A stretch of DNA of 11,188 nt, taken from contig JAFRUW010000168.1 in the NCBI GenBank assembly GCA_017438675.1, positions 1 through 11,188 on the forward strand, read 5' to 3'. Source of the stretch: Oscillospiraceae bacterium (GTDB lineage Bacteria > Bacillota > Clostridia > Oscillospirales > Oscillospiraceae). The translations under genes and the position numbers were made by a program. The notes under the pieces were generated by a model, which saw only the letters and a program-made list of their open reading frames with translations, searched no databases and was not told the DNA's origin. How positions within the stretch are numbered: the stretch's first letter is position 1; the number at the start of each line of letters is the position of its first letter. Positions 1-6,119 of this stretch are shown here, piece after piece.

Positions 1-368
1 CAGGCGTTCTCAAGGCACAGCTCGCACTTCTGCATCACACCGCTCTCGCTTGGAGCCAGCGCACCGAAGGGACACACGAGGATGCAGGTAAAGCACCCCA
101 CGCACCTGTTTTTGTCGATTCTTATCACGCCGTCATGCTTCGACAGAGCTCCGGCAATACAGCTTTTTACACAGATCGGGTCTTCACAGTGCCGACACGA
201 CACTGCGTAGGAGATTTTTTCACTCCCTTCCACATGGATGCGCGGATAGATGGGTTTTCCTTTCAGCGCCAGAACCATATCGTTAAGCCCGGAATTCGCG
301 AAGGCGCAGTTATACTCGCACAGATGGCAGGCGAGGCACCATTCTTCATTCACATATACACGTTTCAT
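1..368 (-). CDS. Poly-4Fe-4S ferredoxin subunit of split glutamate synthase, 3' end outside window
   Basis: The 122 visible residues contain cysteine sets typical of DmsB/HycB-like electron-transfer subunits: C11-C14-C17-C21, C58-C61-C66-C70, C89-C92-C95-C99, and a fourth set starting at C115-C118. It probably carries four 4Fe-4S clusters and passes electrons between an oxidoreductase and the FMN synthase subunit encoded just upstream. That role is inferred from the operon; the Fe-S binding is read from the motifs. It is cytoplasmic, with no signal peptide. I chose the ATG at 368 because GGAG lies six bases before it and the protein then begins MKRVYVNEEW, directly before the first cluster. 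In-frame ATGs also exist at 380, 407 and 446; the one at 407 has its own GGAG, but inside a hairpin stem. The left part of the gene is cut by the window edge. Confidence 0.88.
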   Translation of the reverse strand, partial: MKRVYVNEEWCLACHLCEYNCAFANSGLNDMVLALKGKPIYPRIHVEGSEKISYAVSCRHCEDPICVKSCIAGALSKHDGVIRIDKNRCVGCFTCILVCPFGALAPSESGVMQKCELCLENA

Positions 369-407
369 ATTAATCTCCATTCTACCGTTTGCAGCACAAA
401 AAGTCAT

Positions 408-518
408 CCAAAATCTCCTGCAAAAGGCGAATGGAGATTTTGGCATATGACGCGGTTTCCGTTACACGGAGAGCGTCACGCCTTAAATCAGAGATTATAG
501 TGTGATTTTTCACACTAT
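408..518 (-). repeat. Three consecutive inverted repeats between the synthase and ferredoxin genes
   Basis: Three hairpins fill the gap between the two genes. In transcription order: 518-497 is a perfect 9-base stem with a 4-base loop that includes the TAG stop at 517-515. Next, 478-448 has stems TGACGC/GCGTCA and TCCGT/ACGGA. Last, 443-408 is a perfect 11-base stem with a 14-base loop. None is followed by a convincing run of T on the minus strand, so I do not call a terminator. The last stem contains the GGAG that would serve the alternative ferredoxin start at 407. Possible roles are mRNA stability, processing or translational control; the function is unknown. Confidence 0.5.
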
Positions 519-655
519 TCCCCCGCGTGGGAGATCCCGAGGATCTCCAGTTCTTTTTCCGTAAGCCCCACGCCGCGAAGCATGAGCCTGTTTCCCCGCA
601 GGGCTTCGATGGAGTTTATGCCCATGCCTCCCATGAGTTCCTTTATCTCATGCGC
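515..655 (-). pseudogene. Displaced C-terminal end of the glutamate synthase FMN subunit (frameshift)
   Basis: Directly after the point where the main reading frame meets TAA (645-643), another minus-strand frame continues with 45 codons (652-518) and a TAG at 517-515. It reads HEIKELMGGMGINSIEALRG at its start and ends LGISHAGE. This matches the expected C-terminal tail of FMN-binding glutamate synthase subunits (the ELMGGMGI...EALRG part is very characteristic). One extra base near 653-655, for example GGG instead of GG in TGGCGCAT, would join the frames as ...TAW-A-HEIKEL.... The joined protein would be 501 residues, near the usual size. It could be a real mutation or an assembly error in a short G run. 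Confidence 0.8.
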
Positions 656-2019
656 CAGGCGGTCATCAGGTTCACAAGGCGGCGGCTCCCAATGTCGGGG
701 TTAAGACGCTTTACAAGGTCGGGGCGCTGCGTTGCAATGCCCCAGTTGCATTTGCCGGTCTGACACGTTCTGCAGAGATGGCAGCCCAGTGCAAGAAGGG
801 CGGCAGTGGCGATATAACAGGCGTCGGCGCCCAGGGCCACGGCCTTTACCACGTCAGCCGCACTTCGTAAGGAGCCGCCGACCACGAGGGAAACATTGTT
901 TCGGATGCCCTCGTCCCGAAGCCTCTGGTCTACTGCAGCCAGCGCCAGTTCAATGGGGATTCCCACGTTGTCGCGGATGCGGGTGGGGGCGGCGCCTGTT
1001 CCGCCCCGGAAGCCGTCAATGGCAATGATGTCCGCGCCGCTGCGGGCGATACCGCTGGCGATTGCGGCAATGTTATGTACCGCCGCCACCTTGACGATCA
1101 CGGGCTTCCGGTATTCCGTGGCTTCCTTAAGGGAATAGACAAGCTGCCGCAGGTCTTCAATTGAATATATGTCGTGGTGGGGAGCGGGGGAGATGGCGTC
1201 GGAGCCTTCGGGAATCATTCTCGTTCTGGAAATGTCGCCCCCTGTTTTTGCTCCCGGCAGATGCCCGCCGATACCGGGCTTCGCCCCCTGACCCATCTTG
1301 ATCTCAATGGCTGCTCCGGCTTCCAGATAGTCCTCATGGACGCCGAACCGTCCACTGGCCACCTGAACTATGGTGTGCTCACCGTAGCGGTAGAAGTCCT
1401 CGTGGAGGCCACCTTCGCCGGTGGTGTAGAGGATACCCAGCTCGGCTGCCGCCCTCGCAAGGGATGAATGGGCATTATAGCTTATGGAGCCGTAACTCAT
1501 GGCCGAGAACATTACGGGCATGGACAATTCGATCTGAGGCGGAAGATCGCAGATGATTTTTCCGTCCGGGTCCCGCCTGATCCTTTCCGGCTTTTTCCCC
1601 AGGGACACCCGGGTCTCCATTGGTTCACGAAGGGGATCAATTGGAGGATTTGTGACCTGAGAGGCGTTTATCAGGATCTTGTCCCAATAGACGGGGAAGG
1701 GCTTGGGGTTGCCCATGGAGGAGAGCAGAACGCCGCCGCTTCCGGCCTGCTTGTAAATCTCCCTGATAGTGTCGTTTTTCCAGTTGGCGTTTTCCCTGAG
1801 GGTACAGTCGCTTTTCACGATCTTCAATGCCCGGGTGGGGCAGAGGGACACGCACCGCTGACAGTTAACGCATTTCATTTCGTCGCTCATCATGATGCCC
1901 CGGGCGTCGCTGAAGAAATGCACCTCGTTTGCGCACTGCCTTTCGCATACGCGGCAGGCGATGCAGCGTGATTCGTTTCGGATAACCTCAAATTCCGGAT
2001 AGATAAAATCCACAGCCAT
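643..2019 (-). CDS. Glutamate synthase FMN-binding (alpha-type) subunit with N-terminal 2x4Fe-4S ferredoxin domain; frame broken near 654
   Basis: This is the synthase part of a split ferredoxin/NADPH-GOGAT: it reductively transfers ammonia to 2-oxoglutarate on an FMN in a TIM barrel. Residues 1-65 carry two ferredoxin motifs (C19-C22-C25-C29 and C50-C53-C56-C60). From about residue 80 the GltB FMN barrel follows, with the FRGGTGAAPTRIRDN stretch near 338-351 and LVVGGSLRSAADVVKA near 378-393. C413-x5-C419-x4-C424 matches the 3Fe-4S ligands of glutamate synthase. The start overlaps the stop of the amidotransferase gene by one base (TAATG), which suggests translational coupling. As sequenced the protein is 458 residues and ends in LMTAWRMR; the family tail continues in another frame down to 515. 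All cofactor ligands are upstream of the break, so the truncated form might still fold, but this is uncertain. Confidence 0.93.
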   Translation of the reverse strand: MAVDFIYPEFEVIRNESRCIACRVCERQCANEVHFFSDARGIMMSDEMKCVNCQRCVSLCPTRALKIVKSDCTLRENANWKNDTIREIYKQAGSGGVLLSSMGNPKPFPVYWDKILINASQVTNPPIDPLREPMETRVSLGKKPERIRRDPDGKIICDLPPQIELSMPVMFSAMSYGSISYNAHSSLARAAAELGILYTTGEGGLHEDFYRYGEHTIVQVASGRFGVHEDYLEAGAAIEIKMGQGAKPGIGGHLPGAKTGGDISRTRMIPEGSDAISPAPHHDIYSIEDLRQLVYSLKEATEYRKPVIVKVAAVHNIAAIASGIARSGADIIAIDGFRGGTGAAPTRIRDNVGIPIELALAAVDQRLRDEGIRNNVSLVVGGSLRSAADVVKAVALGADACYIATAALLALGCHLCRTCQTGKCNWGIATQRPDLVKRLNPDIGSRRLVNLMTAWRMR

Positions 2020-3113
2020 TAATATGCGCCCTCCTTCACTTTGACGATAACCGGCTCTCCGCCTGCCGGAGCCCAGACATTTTCCGCGTCAGGCTCCATT
2101 GTTCGAATGGCAGCCTCCTCGCTGGCAATGAACACTTTGTCGCCCTTCTCACCCACAACCATGGAGCGGAGCTTCAGGCGGTCGTTCAGGGCCATGAGCC
2201 CGCCTGTAAAGCCGAGGACGATGGAGAACGGGCCGGTGACCAGAAGGCTGGGGAAAACCGTGCGGAGATACGCGCACCTTTTGCGCGCTTCCTCATCCCG
2301 CTTTCCCTCGATGGTGCTCCAGAAGGGTGCCGCGATCACATTGGCCGCTTCGCTGAGGGTGAGTCCCTGTACCCGGACAAGATAGTCCAGGATATATGTG
2401 ATGACCTCTGTATCGGTCTGCAGATTGCATTTATAACCGAACATCTCGATAAAACGGCGGTTGGCGTCATAGGACGAGATCTCGCCGTTGTGGACCACCG
2501 AATAATCAAGCAGTGTAAACGGATGGGCGCCGCCCCACCATCCGGGGGTGTTTGTCGGATAGCGGCCGTGGGCTGTCCAGGAATAGCCCTCATACTCCTC
2601 CAGCCTGTAAAAAACGCCTACATCCTCCGGGAAGCCCACCGCCTTGAAGGTGCCCATGTTCTTTCCGCTGGAGAACACGTATGCTCCGTTCATCTCGGTG
2701 TTGATCCTTGTGACAATGCGGGCCACGAACTCCTTTTCGTCAAGCTGAAGGCTTGCCAGCATGGACTTAAGAGGGTCCACAAAATATCTCCAGATCATCG
2801 GCTCGTCCGTTATGGCGGGGATCTTGCGGGTGGGGATGCGCTCGGAATGGACGATCTCAAAATATTCCTTTAAATATGCTTCGCAGTCTTTTCTTGTGTC
2901 GCGGGTGTCAAAGAACAGGTGCAAGGCATAAAAATCCCTGTACTCCGGGTAAATGCCGTAAGCGGCAAAACCGCCCCCCAGACCGTTCGATCGGTCGTGC
3001 ATGGGTCTCATGGCTTCGGTGATCATCTCTCCGGACATTCTTTTGCCGTCCCTTGATATGACCGCCGCAATGGCGCAGCCTGACGGTATGCGCACCTGAC
3101 CTTCTCTCATCAT
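2019..3113 (-). CDS. Class II glutamine amidotransferase, GltB domain-1-type subunit of split glutamate synthase
   Basis: At 364 residues this is the stand-alone glutaminase module: it hydrolyses glutamine and would hand ammonia to the FMN subunit encoded next. It is an Ntn-type GATase with the presumed nucleophile C13 inside PSGCAIAAVIS, R184 in HGRYPTNTPGWW, the N209-G210-E211 signature in VVHNGEISSYD, and TDTEV at 233-237. The cysteine is not at position 2, so about 12 residues (MMREGQVRIPSG) must be removed for it to become N-terminal, as in GltB-type precursors. The start is supported by AAAGGA ten bases upstream; the second ATG is an alternative. It lies 51 bases after the ATP-grasp gene and overlaps the next gene by one base, so all are probably in one operon. 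Complex formation with the FMN subunit is inferred. Confidence 0.92.
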   Translation of the reverse strand: MMREGQVRIPSGCAIAAVISRDGKRMSGEMITEAMRPMHDRSNGLGGGFAAYGIYPEYRDFYALHLFFDTRDTRKDCEAYLKEYFEIVHSERIPTRKIPAITDEPMIWRYFVDPLKSMLASLQLDEKEFVARIVTRINTEMNGAYVFSSGKNMGTFKAVGFPEDVGVFYRLEEYEGYSWTAHGRYPTNTPGWWGGAHPFTLLDYSVVHNGEISSYDANRRFIEMFGYKCNLQTDTEVITYILDYLVRVQGLTLSEAANVIAAPFWSTIEGKRDEEARKRCAYLRTVFPSLLVTGPFSIVLGFTGGLMALNDRLKLRSMVVGEKGDKVFIASEEAAIRTMEPDAENVWAPAGGEPVIVKVKEGAY

Positions 3114-3164
3114 AACAATCAGTTCCTTTCGGAAAAATTTCTGGTCTGTATCATAACTGTCGTA

Positions 3165-5735
3165 TCAGCAGGTTATGAGCAGATGTTCGCTTGACATGTC
3201 GTTGTAGACCACGCATTTTGATCCGCTGACATCGTAGACATGGACGATATCGGTAAGCTCCCTGCCGTTTTCAAATTCTCCGACCATGTCGGGGAAGCGC
3301 TCAAGCCTCCCGGGAGAATAGCGGAGGGTCTTTTCATTGTTGAATACAGCCGTGTAAAGTATTTCCGCTTCAACAAGATCCTGGAAAATGTGGCTTCCGT
3401 AGGACAGCTCCGGATTGTAGCCTGCCTCGGTTTCTTCCGTTTCGCAGATGACCTCAAATTCGCTTATATCCGAAAAGGACGTGGGGACCCCCAGCTCGGG
3501 AGATGTAGTGCCTATCCTGCCCGGAACGATTAGCATCATGTGCTTGTTCATGTCCCTGTAGTGCCAGTTGATCTCACCGATGAGCCTTGCGACGCCGTAC
3601 TTGTCTCTGTACGGCATGTTGTAATACTTCACGGGGTCAACAAATACGATTATGTCCAGCTTATCGGCCTTTGACATGCCCATGGAGGCGCTTTTGCTTT
3701 CCAGAAGGATGTTCTCCGCCGGCACGTCGGTGGGGATCACCGCGCCCTGCCCTTTGTTCTGAAGCTGAAGAGGACGGCACTGCAGGAGGTTTACGGAGTA
3801 TTCGCCGCTTTCGGATATGTTTATGGTGAACTCGGTGTCCACGGGGTATTCGTATTCATCCTGTATGCATCGCAGCATCCTTCTCATCTGACCCATGAGC
3901 TCCCTGTTCGCCACAAGGCCGCCGCAGGAGATGAATCTTACGGACTGCCACCTTCCCGTTTCACGAAGCCTGTTCTCCGCCTCGTAATCGTGCTCCAGCA
4001 GCGTTTTCCCCAGGTAGTTCGGGATCACCGGCTCCAGCTGTTTAAAAGACAGCTTTTCAAGACGGCGCTCCGCCATGTTTATAACCTCCGCGTTTCCCTG
4101 GGAAAACTTATGCTTGTCGGCGGAGGAGGAATACAGCGTTTTCTGGGGCCTGTCAAGGTTCACAATACGGGGATAAGACCCCTCTGTCCTGTCTACCGCC
4201 GATGTACCCAGCCCCATTACAAGCCTCAGCATGCCGGCAGTCGGGTCAATGCCCTTCATGATACGGTAAGGGCTGTAGGAATATCCCACGCCGGCGGCGC
4301 AGGGCTTGTAGTAGGGGCCGTAATATGAGCCGGAAACCCGCTGGATAAGGAGTGCCATCTGCTCGTCCCGCTTGTCCAGTCCCCGCCTTCTGCGATAGTC
4401 CAGAGCGGACAGGTTCATTGAGCTTGCGTATACCGTTTTGATGGCCTTTTCAAACTCATCGAGACGCTCCTCGGGAGTTCCGCGGTTTACGCAGAATACC
4501 GATTCGTATTTTCCAGCGAAGGCGTTCCCGAAGCCGTCCTCCAGTATACTGCTTGAGCGGATGATGTAGGGGTCCTGACCGTAATACTCGATTATCCGCA
4601 CGAACTGTTCACGTATCGCGTCTGAAAAGGAGCCCGTCAGCAGCTTCTCCGCGAATTCCCCAGACAGGGTGAAGTATCCTTCCTCCGTGCGCTGCCTGAT
4701 CCTGAGATCCCAAAGGTTGTTGTCAACGATATATGTGTAATACAGATCGGAGCCTACATAAAAGGAATCGTGAGGCTCAAGGACATTGCTTATGTCGGGC
4801 TCCATGTTCCGGATTATGGTTCTTGCAAGGAGCATGCCGCAGGCCTTGCCGCCTATCATCCCCGTGCCTATCATGTGATCCCTTACGGCGAAATAGTCCT
4901 CCGGCTTAAAATGCTTCTTCACCTTTTCCCGCATTTTGGTATCCCTGGTCATCATGATATTGCACATCTGGCCGCATGCTTCTTTCATGTCCGCTCCGCT
5001 TTCGATGAGCAGCTTTGTGCGGTTGAAGAATCTGTCCCAGGAGTCGGAATACTGTTCCTCTGCCGACCGCTGGACCGTACCCAGGGTCTGGTAGAACCTG
5101 CTTGACGTCACGCCGTCAAGGATAGGGCGGAATTTGCCGCTTGCCGGATCGTAGGTGTGAGGGAGGAACATTGTCTCCGAATCCCTGTTCCACACCTTTA
5201 ACGGGCGCACATAGACATTTTTGCTGTCGGAATATACGTCTATAAAAAGCTGGGTGGTATTAAGTATCTTATTTATCGCGTGAACCGAATGCTTGCCGCG
5301 AATTATGGGGAAGAAGGCCACGGTGTCCAGAATGAACAGGAAGGGACACGTGACCCGGAAGAAGTTCCCCATCATCAGGTCCGTCGCCCAGGCCGCCTGA
5401 AGCTCGGAAAGGCAGTCAAAGACATAAAAGGCGTCTTTGCCCTCTTTTTCGATCACGTTGTGGATCTCCACCGTAAAGGTCTCGAACCTGTGGGACAGCG
5501 GTACCTCCACAGTCTTTATCTCGGGACGGTCCGGAACAAGGGGCTCGTGGCTGGCGAATCTGAAGTAAATGATATTTCGCCCGTCCTTTACAGCCTGCTC
5601 GACATAGGGCTCCATAAACAGCTTGAACTGGGAAAGGTCCGATACGCGCCACACCACATTGTCGCCCAGACGGATGTTGTCAAACGCCGTATCCATCTCA
5701 GGGATACCGCTTTTTACTCTGTCAAACGCCGCCAT
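3165..5735 (-). CDS. PEP-synthase-type ATP-grasp (PPDK_N) protein with degenerate RecA/KaiC-like N-terminal domain
   Basis: The protein has 856 residues from the ATG at 5735, which has GGAGG five bases upstream; the in-frame ATG at 5813 coincides with the predicted transcript start and is rejected. Residues 1 to about 190 resemble KaiC/RecA: RVKSGIPEMDTAF at 6-18 and a Walker-B-like FYVFD at 103-107, but the position of the P-loop reads VSDLSQFK and lacks GxxxxGK[ST]. Residues about 290-657 are the ATP-grasp domain of PEP synthase/pyruvate phosphate dikinase: GGKACG at 295-300, IRSSSILED...AFAGKYESV at 392-412, CAAGVGYSYSP near 479-489, and the closing LLQCRPLQ near 650-657. About 200 further residues end the protein and contain PGRIGTTSPELGVP and PELSYGSHIFQDLVEAEI. 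The phospho-histidine and PEP TIM-barrel domains are absent, so full PEP synthesis is not expected. It is the first gene of the GOGAT operon. Its reaction is unknown; a phosphotransfer or regulatory role in nitrogen/carbon balance is only a guess. Confidence 0.88.
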   Translation of the reverse strand: MAAFDRVKSGIPEMDTAFDNIRLGDNVVWRVSDLSQFKLFMEPYVEQAVKDGRNIIYFRFASHEPLVPDRPEIKTVEVPLSHRFETFTVEIHNVIEKEGKDAFYVFDCLSELQAAWATDLMMGNFFRVTCPFLFILDTVAFFPIIRGKHSVHAINKILNTTQLFIDVYSDSKNVYVRPLKVWNRDSETMFLPHTYDPASGKFRPILDGVTSSRFYQTLGTVQRSAEEQYSDSWDRFFNRTKLLIESGADMKEACGQMCNIMMTRDTKMREKVKKHFKPEDYFAVRDHMIGTGMIGGKACGMLLARTIIRNMEPDISNVLEPHDSFYVGSDLYYTYIVDNNLWDLRIRQRTEEGYFTLSGEFAEKLLTGSFSDAIREQFVRIIEYYGQDPYIIRSSSILEDGFGNAFAGKYESVFCVNRGTPEERLDEFEKAIKTVYASSMNLSALDYRRRRGLDKRDEQMALLIQRVSGSYYGPYYKPCAAGVGYSYSPYRIMKGIDPTAGMLRLVMGLGTSAVDRTEGSYPRIVNLDRPQKTLYSSSADKHKFSQGNAEVINMAERRLEKLSFKQLEPVIPNYLGKTLLEHDYEAENRLRETGRWQSVRFISCGGLVANRELMGQMRRMLRCIQDEYEYPVDTEFTINISESGEYSVNLLQCRPLQLQNKGQGAVIPTDVPAENILLESKSASMGMSKADKLDIIVFVDPVKYYNMPYRDKYGVARLIGEINWHYRDMNKHMMLIVPGRIGTTSPELGVPTSFSDISEFEVICETEETEAGYNPELSYGSHIFQDLVEAEILYTAVFNNEKTLRYSPGRLERFPDMVGEFENGRELTDIVHVYDVSGSKCVVYNDMSSEHLLITC

Positions 5736-5767
5736 GCTGACCTCCAAAATAAAAAAATAAAGACGCT

Positions 5768-5798
5768 CATTTACGCGCAGAATGCCTGCACGGAAATG
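5768..5798 (-). other. Leader hairpin of the minus-strand operon
   Basis: In the transcript of the left arm, CATTT (5798-5794) pairs with AAATG (5772-5768) around a second stem CGTGCAG/CTGCGCG (one G-T pair) with a 5-base loop. The CATTT arm could instead pair with the AAATG at about 5814-5810 near the transcript start, giving two exclusive folds. A U-rich stretch (TCTTTATTTTTTTATTTT) follows, but only after a few intervening bases, and it leads directly into the ribosome site. Weak evidence for leader control. Confidence 0.3.
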
Positions 5799-5821
5799 AA
5801 CGCCATTGCCCATTTGCAGGA

Positions 5822-5850
5822 ATTATAATGCAAAAATGTCACTTTGTCAA
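5822..5850 (-). promoter_or_regulatory. Consensus sigma-A promoter of the left (GOGAT) operon
   Basis: On the minus strand, TTGACA (5850-5845) and TATAAT (5827-5822) are both perfect and 17 bases apart. The transcript would start near 5816-5813, about 80 bases before the chosen ATG at 5735. The spacer contains TTTTTGCA, the same 8-base sequence found in each arm of the inverted repeat at 5874-5909, so a regulator of that repeat might also touch this promoter. Confidence 0.85.
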
Positions 5851-5873
5851 TGCCTTCAGGGCGAATACGGCAG

Positions 5874-5909
5874 ATTTTTGCAAGATGACAAAATTTATCT
5901 TGCAAAAAT
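5874..5909. promoter_or_regulatory. 13-base inverted repeat centred between divergent promoters (likely operator)
   Basis: ATTTTTGCAAGAT (5874-5886) is repeated exactly as its reverse complement at 5897-5909, with a 10-base AT-rich spacer. It lies 23 bases from the -35 box of the left promoter and 24 bases from that of the right promoter, so it is almost exactly midway. It lies outside both predicted transcripts, which argues for DNA binding rather than an RNA hairpin. It does not match the GlnR/TnrA pattern TGTNA-N7-TNACA. The binding factor is unknown. Confidence 0.65.
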
Positions 5910-5933
5910 AATCAATCTTGTGGGATATGTCGA

Positions 5934-5962
5934 TTGACAAATATACTCGTGCGGCGTATAAT
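5934..5962 (+). promoter_or_regulatory. Consensus sigma-A promoter of GSIII
   Basis: TTGACA (5934-5939) and TATAAT (5957-5962) are perfect and separated by 17 bases. Transcription would start near 5967-5970, only a few bases before the first leader hairpin at 5973. The resulting leader up to the ATG at 6120 is about 150 bases. A perfect promoter ahead of such a long structured leader suggests control after initiation. Confidence 0.9.
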
Positions 5963-5972
5963 GCGACACGTG

Positions 5973-6020
5973 AAAGGCAAAGGCGCCTTTGAGGTCTGAT
6001 CCTCGAAGACGCTTTGTCTT
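5973..6020 (+). promoter_or_regulatory. Tandem six-base-loop hairpins in the GSIII leader, candidate ANTAR-binding RNA
   Basis: Hairpin 1 (5973-5990) has a perfect 6-base stem AAAGGC/GCCTTT with loop AAAGGC. Hairpin 2 (5991-6004) has stem GAGG/CCTC with loop TCTGAT, extendable by three pairs at the expense of hairpin 1. A third small hairpin AAGAC/GTCTT (6006-6020) follows. Known ANTAR RNA targets are paired hairpins with six-base loops having A at position 1 and G at position 4. Loop 1 fits both; loop 2 fits only G4. In clostridial GSIII clusters an ANTAR protein (NitR) has been linked to antitermination, which makes this plausible. No ANTAR gene is in the window. Confidence 0.5.
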
Positions 6021-6030
6021 TAAATAAATA

Positions 6031-6103
6031 TCGTACATGAAAAAAGGCAAAGACGTCTTGAATGTTCACGCATTCGGTGTCTTTGCCTTTTCTGATTGTA
6101 CGA
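6031..6103 (+). terminator. Long attenuator-like hairpin just upstream of the GSIII ribosome site
   Basis: Nested stems: TCGTACA (6031-6037) with TGTACGA (6097-6103); AAAAGGCAAAGAC (6042-6054) with GTCTTTGCCTTTT (6079-6091), a perfect 13 bases; and GAATG (6060-6064) with CATTC (6071-6075) around a six-base loop TTCACG. The 13-base stem is flanked by a run of A before and ends in TTTT followed by CTGATTGT, so it could act as an intrinsic terminator with a modest U tract. It ends four bases before AGGAG (6108-6112), so it could also hinder translation. It reads as the off state of an attenuator. Confidence 0.55.
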
Positions 6104-6119
6104 AAAAAGGAGAATTATT

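Noticed and set aside
135..500. A 121-codon plus-strand open frame at the left end
   Set aside because: It is antisense to the ferredoxin gene, whose cysteine motifs are unmistakable.
5736..5813. In-frame upstream ATG at 5813 for the ATP-grasp gene
   Set aside because: The predicted transcript starts at about 5815, leaving no ribosome site, while GGAGG sits ideally before the ATG at 5735 and the extra 26 residues look unlike the family.
5280..5828. A 182-codon plus-strand open frame opposite the start of the ATP-grasp gene
   Set aside because: It is antisense to a gene with recognisable motifs and crosses the left promoter region; no motif or ribosome site supports it.
5820..5940. A GlnR/TnrA operator (TGTNA-N7-TNACA)
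   Set aside because: I looked for it around both promoters; TGTCA and TGACA half-sites occur but none is paired at the right spacing.
6096..6119. In-frame upstream ATG at 6096 for GSIII
   Set aside because: It lies within the attenuator hairpin with no ribosome site; AGGAG is correctly placed for 6120.
5968..6119. Known glutamine riboswitch (glnA RNA) or T-box as explanation of the leaders at GSIII and asnB
   Set aside because: I could not match the conserved parts of either class; the six-base-loop hairpins fit the ANTAR pattern better.
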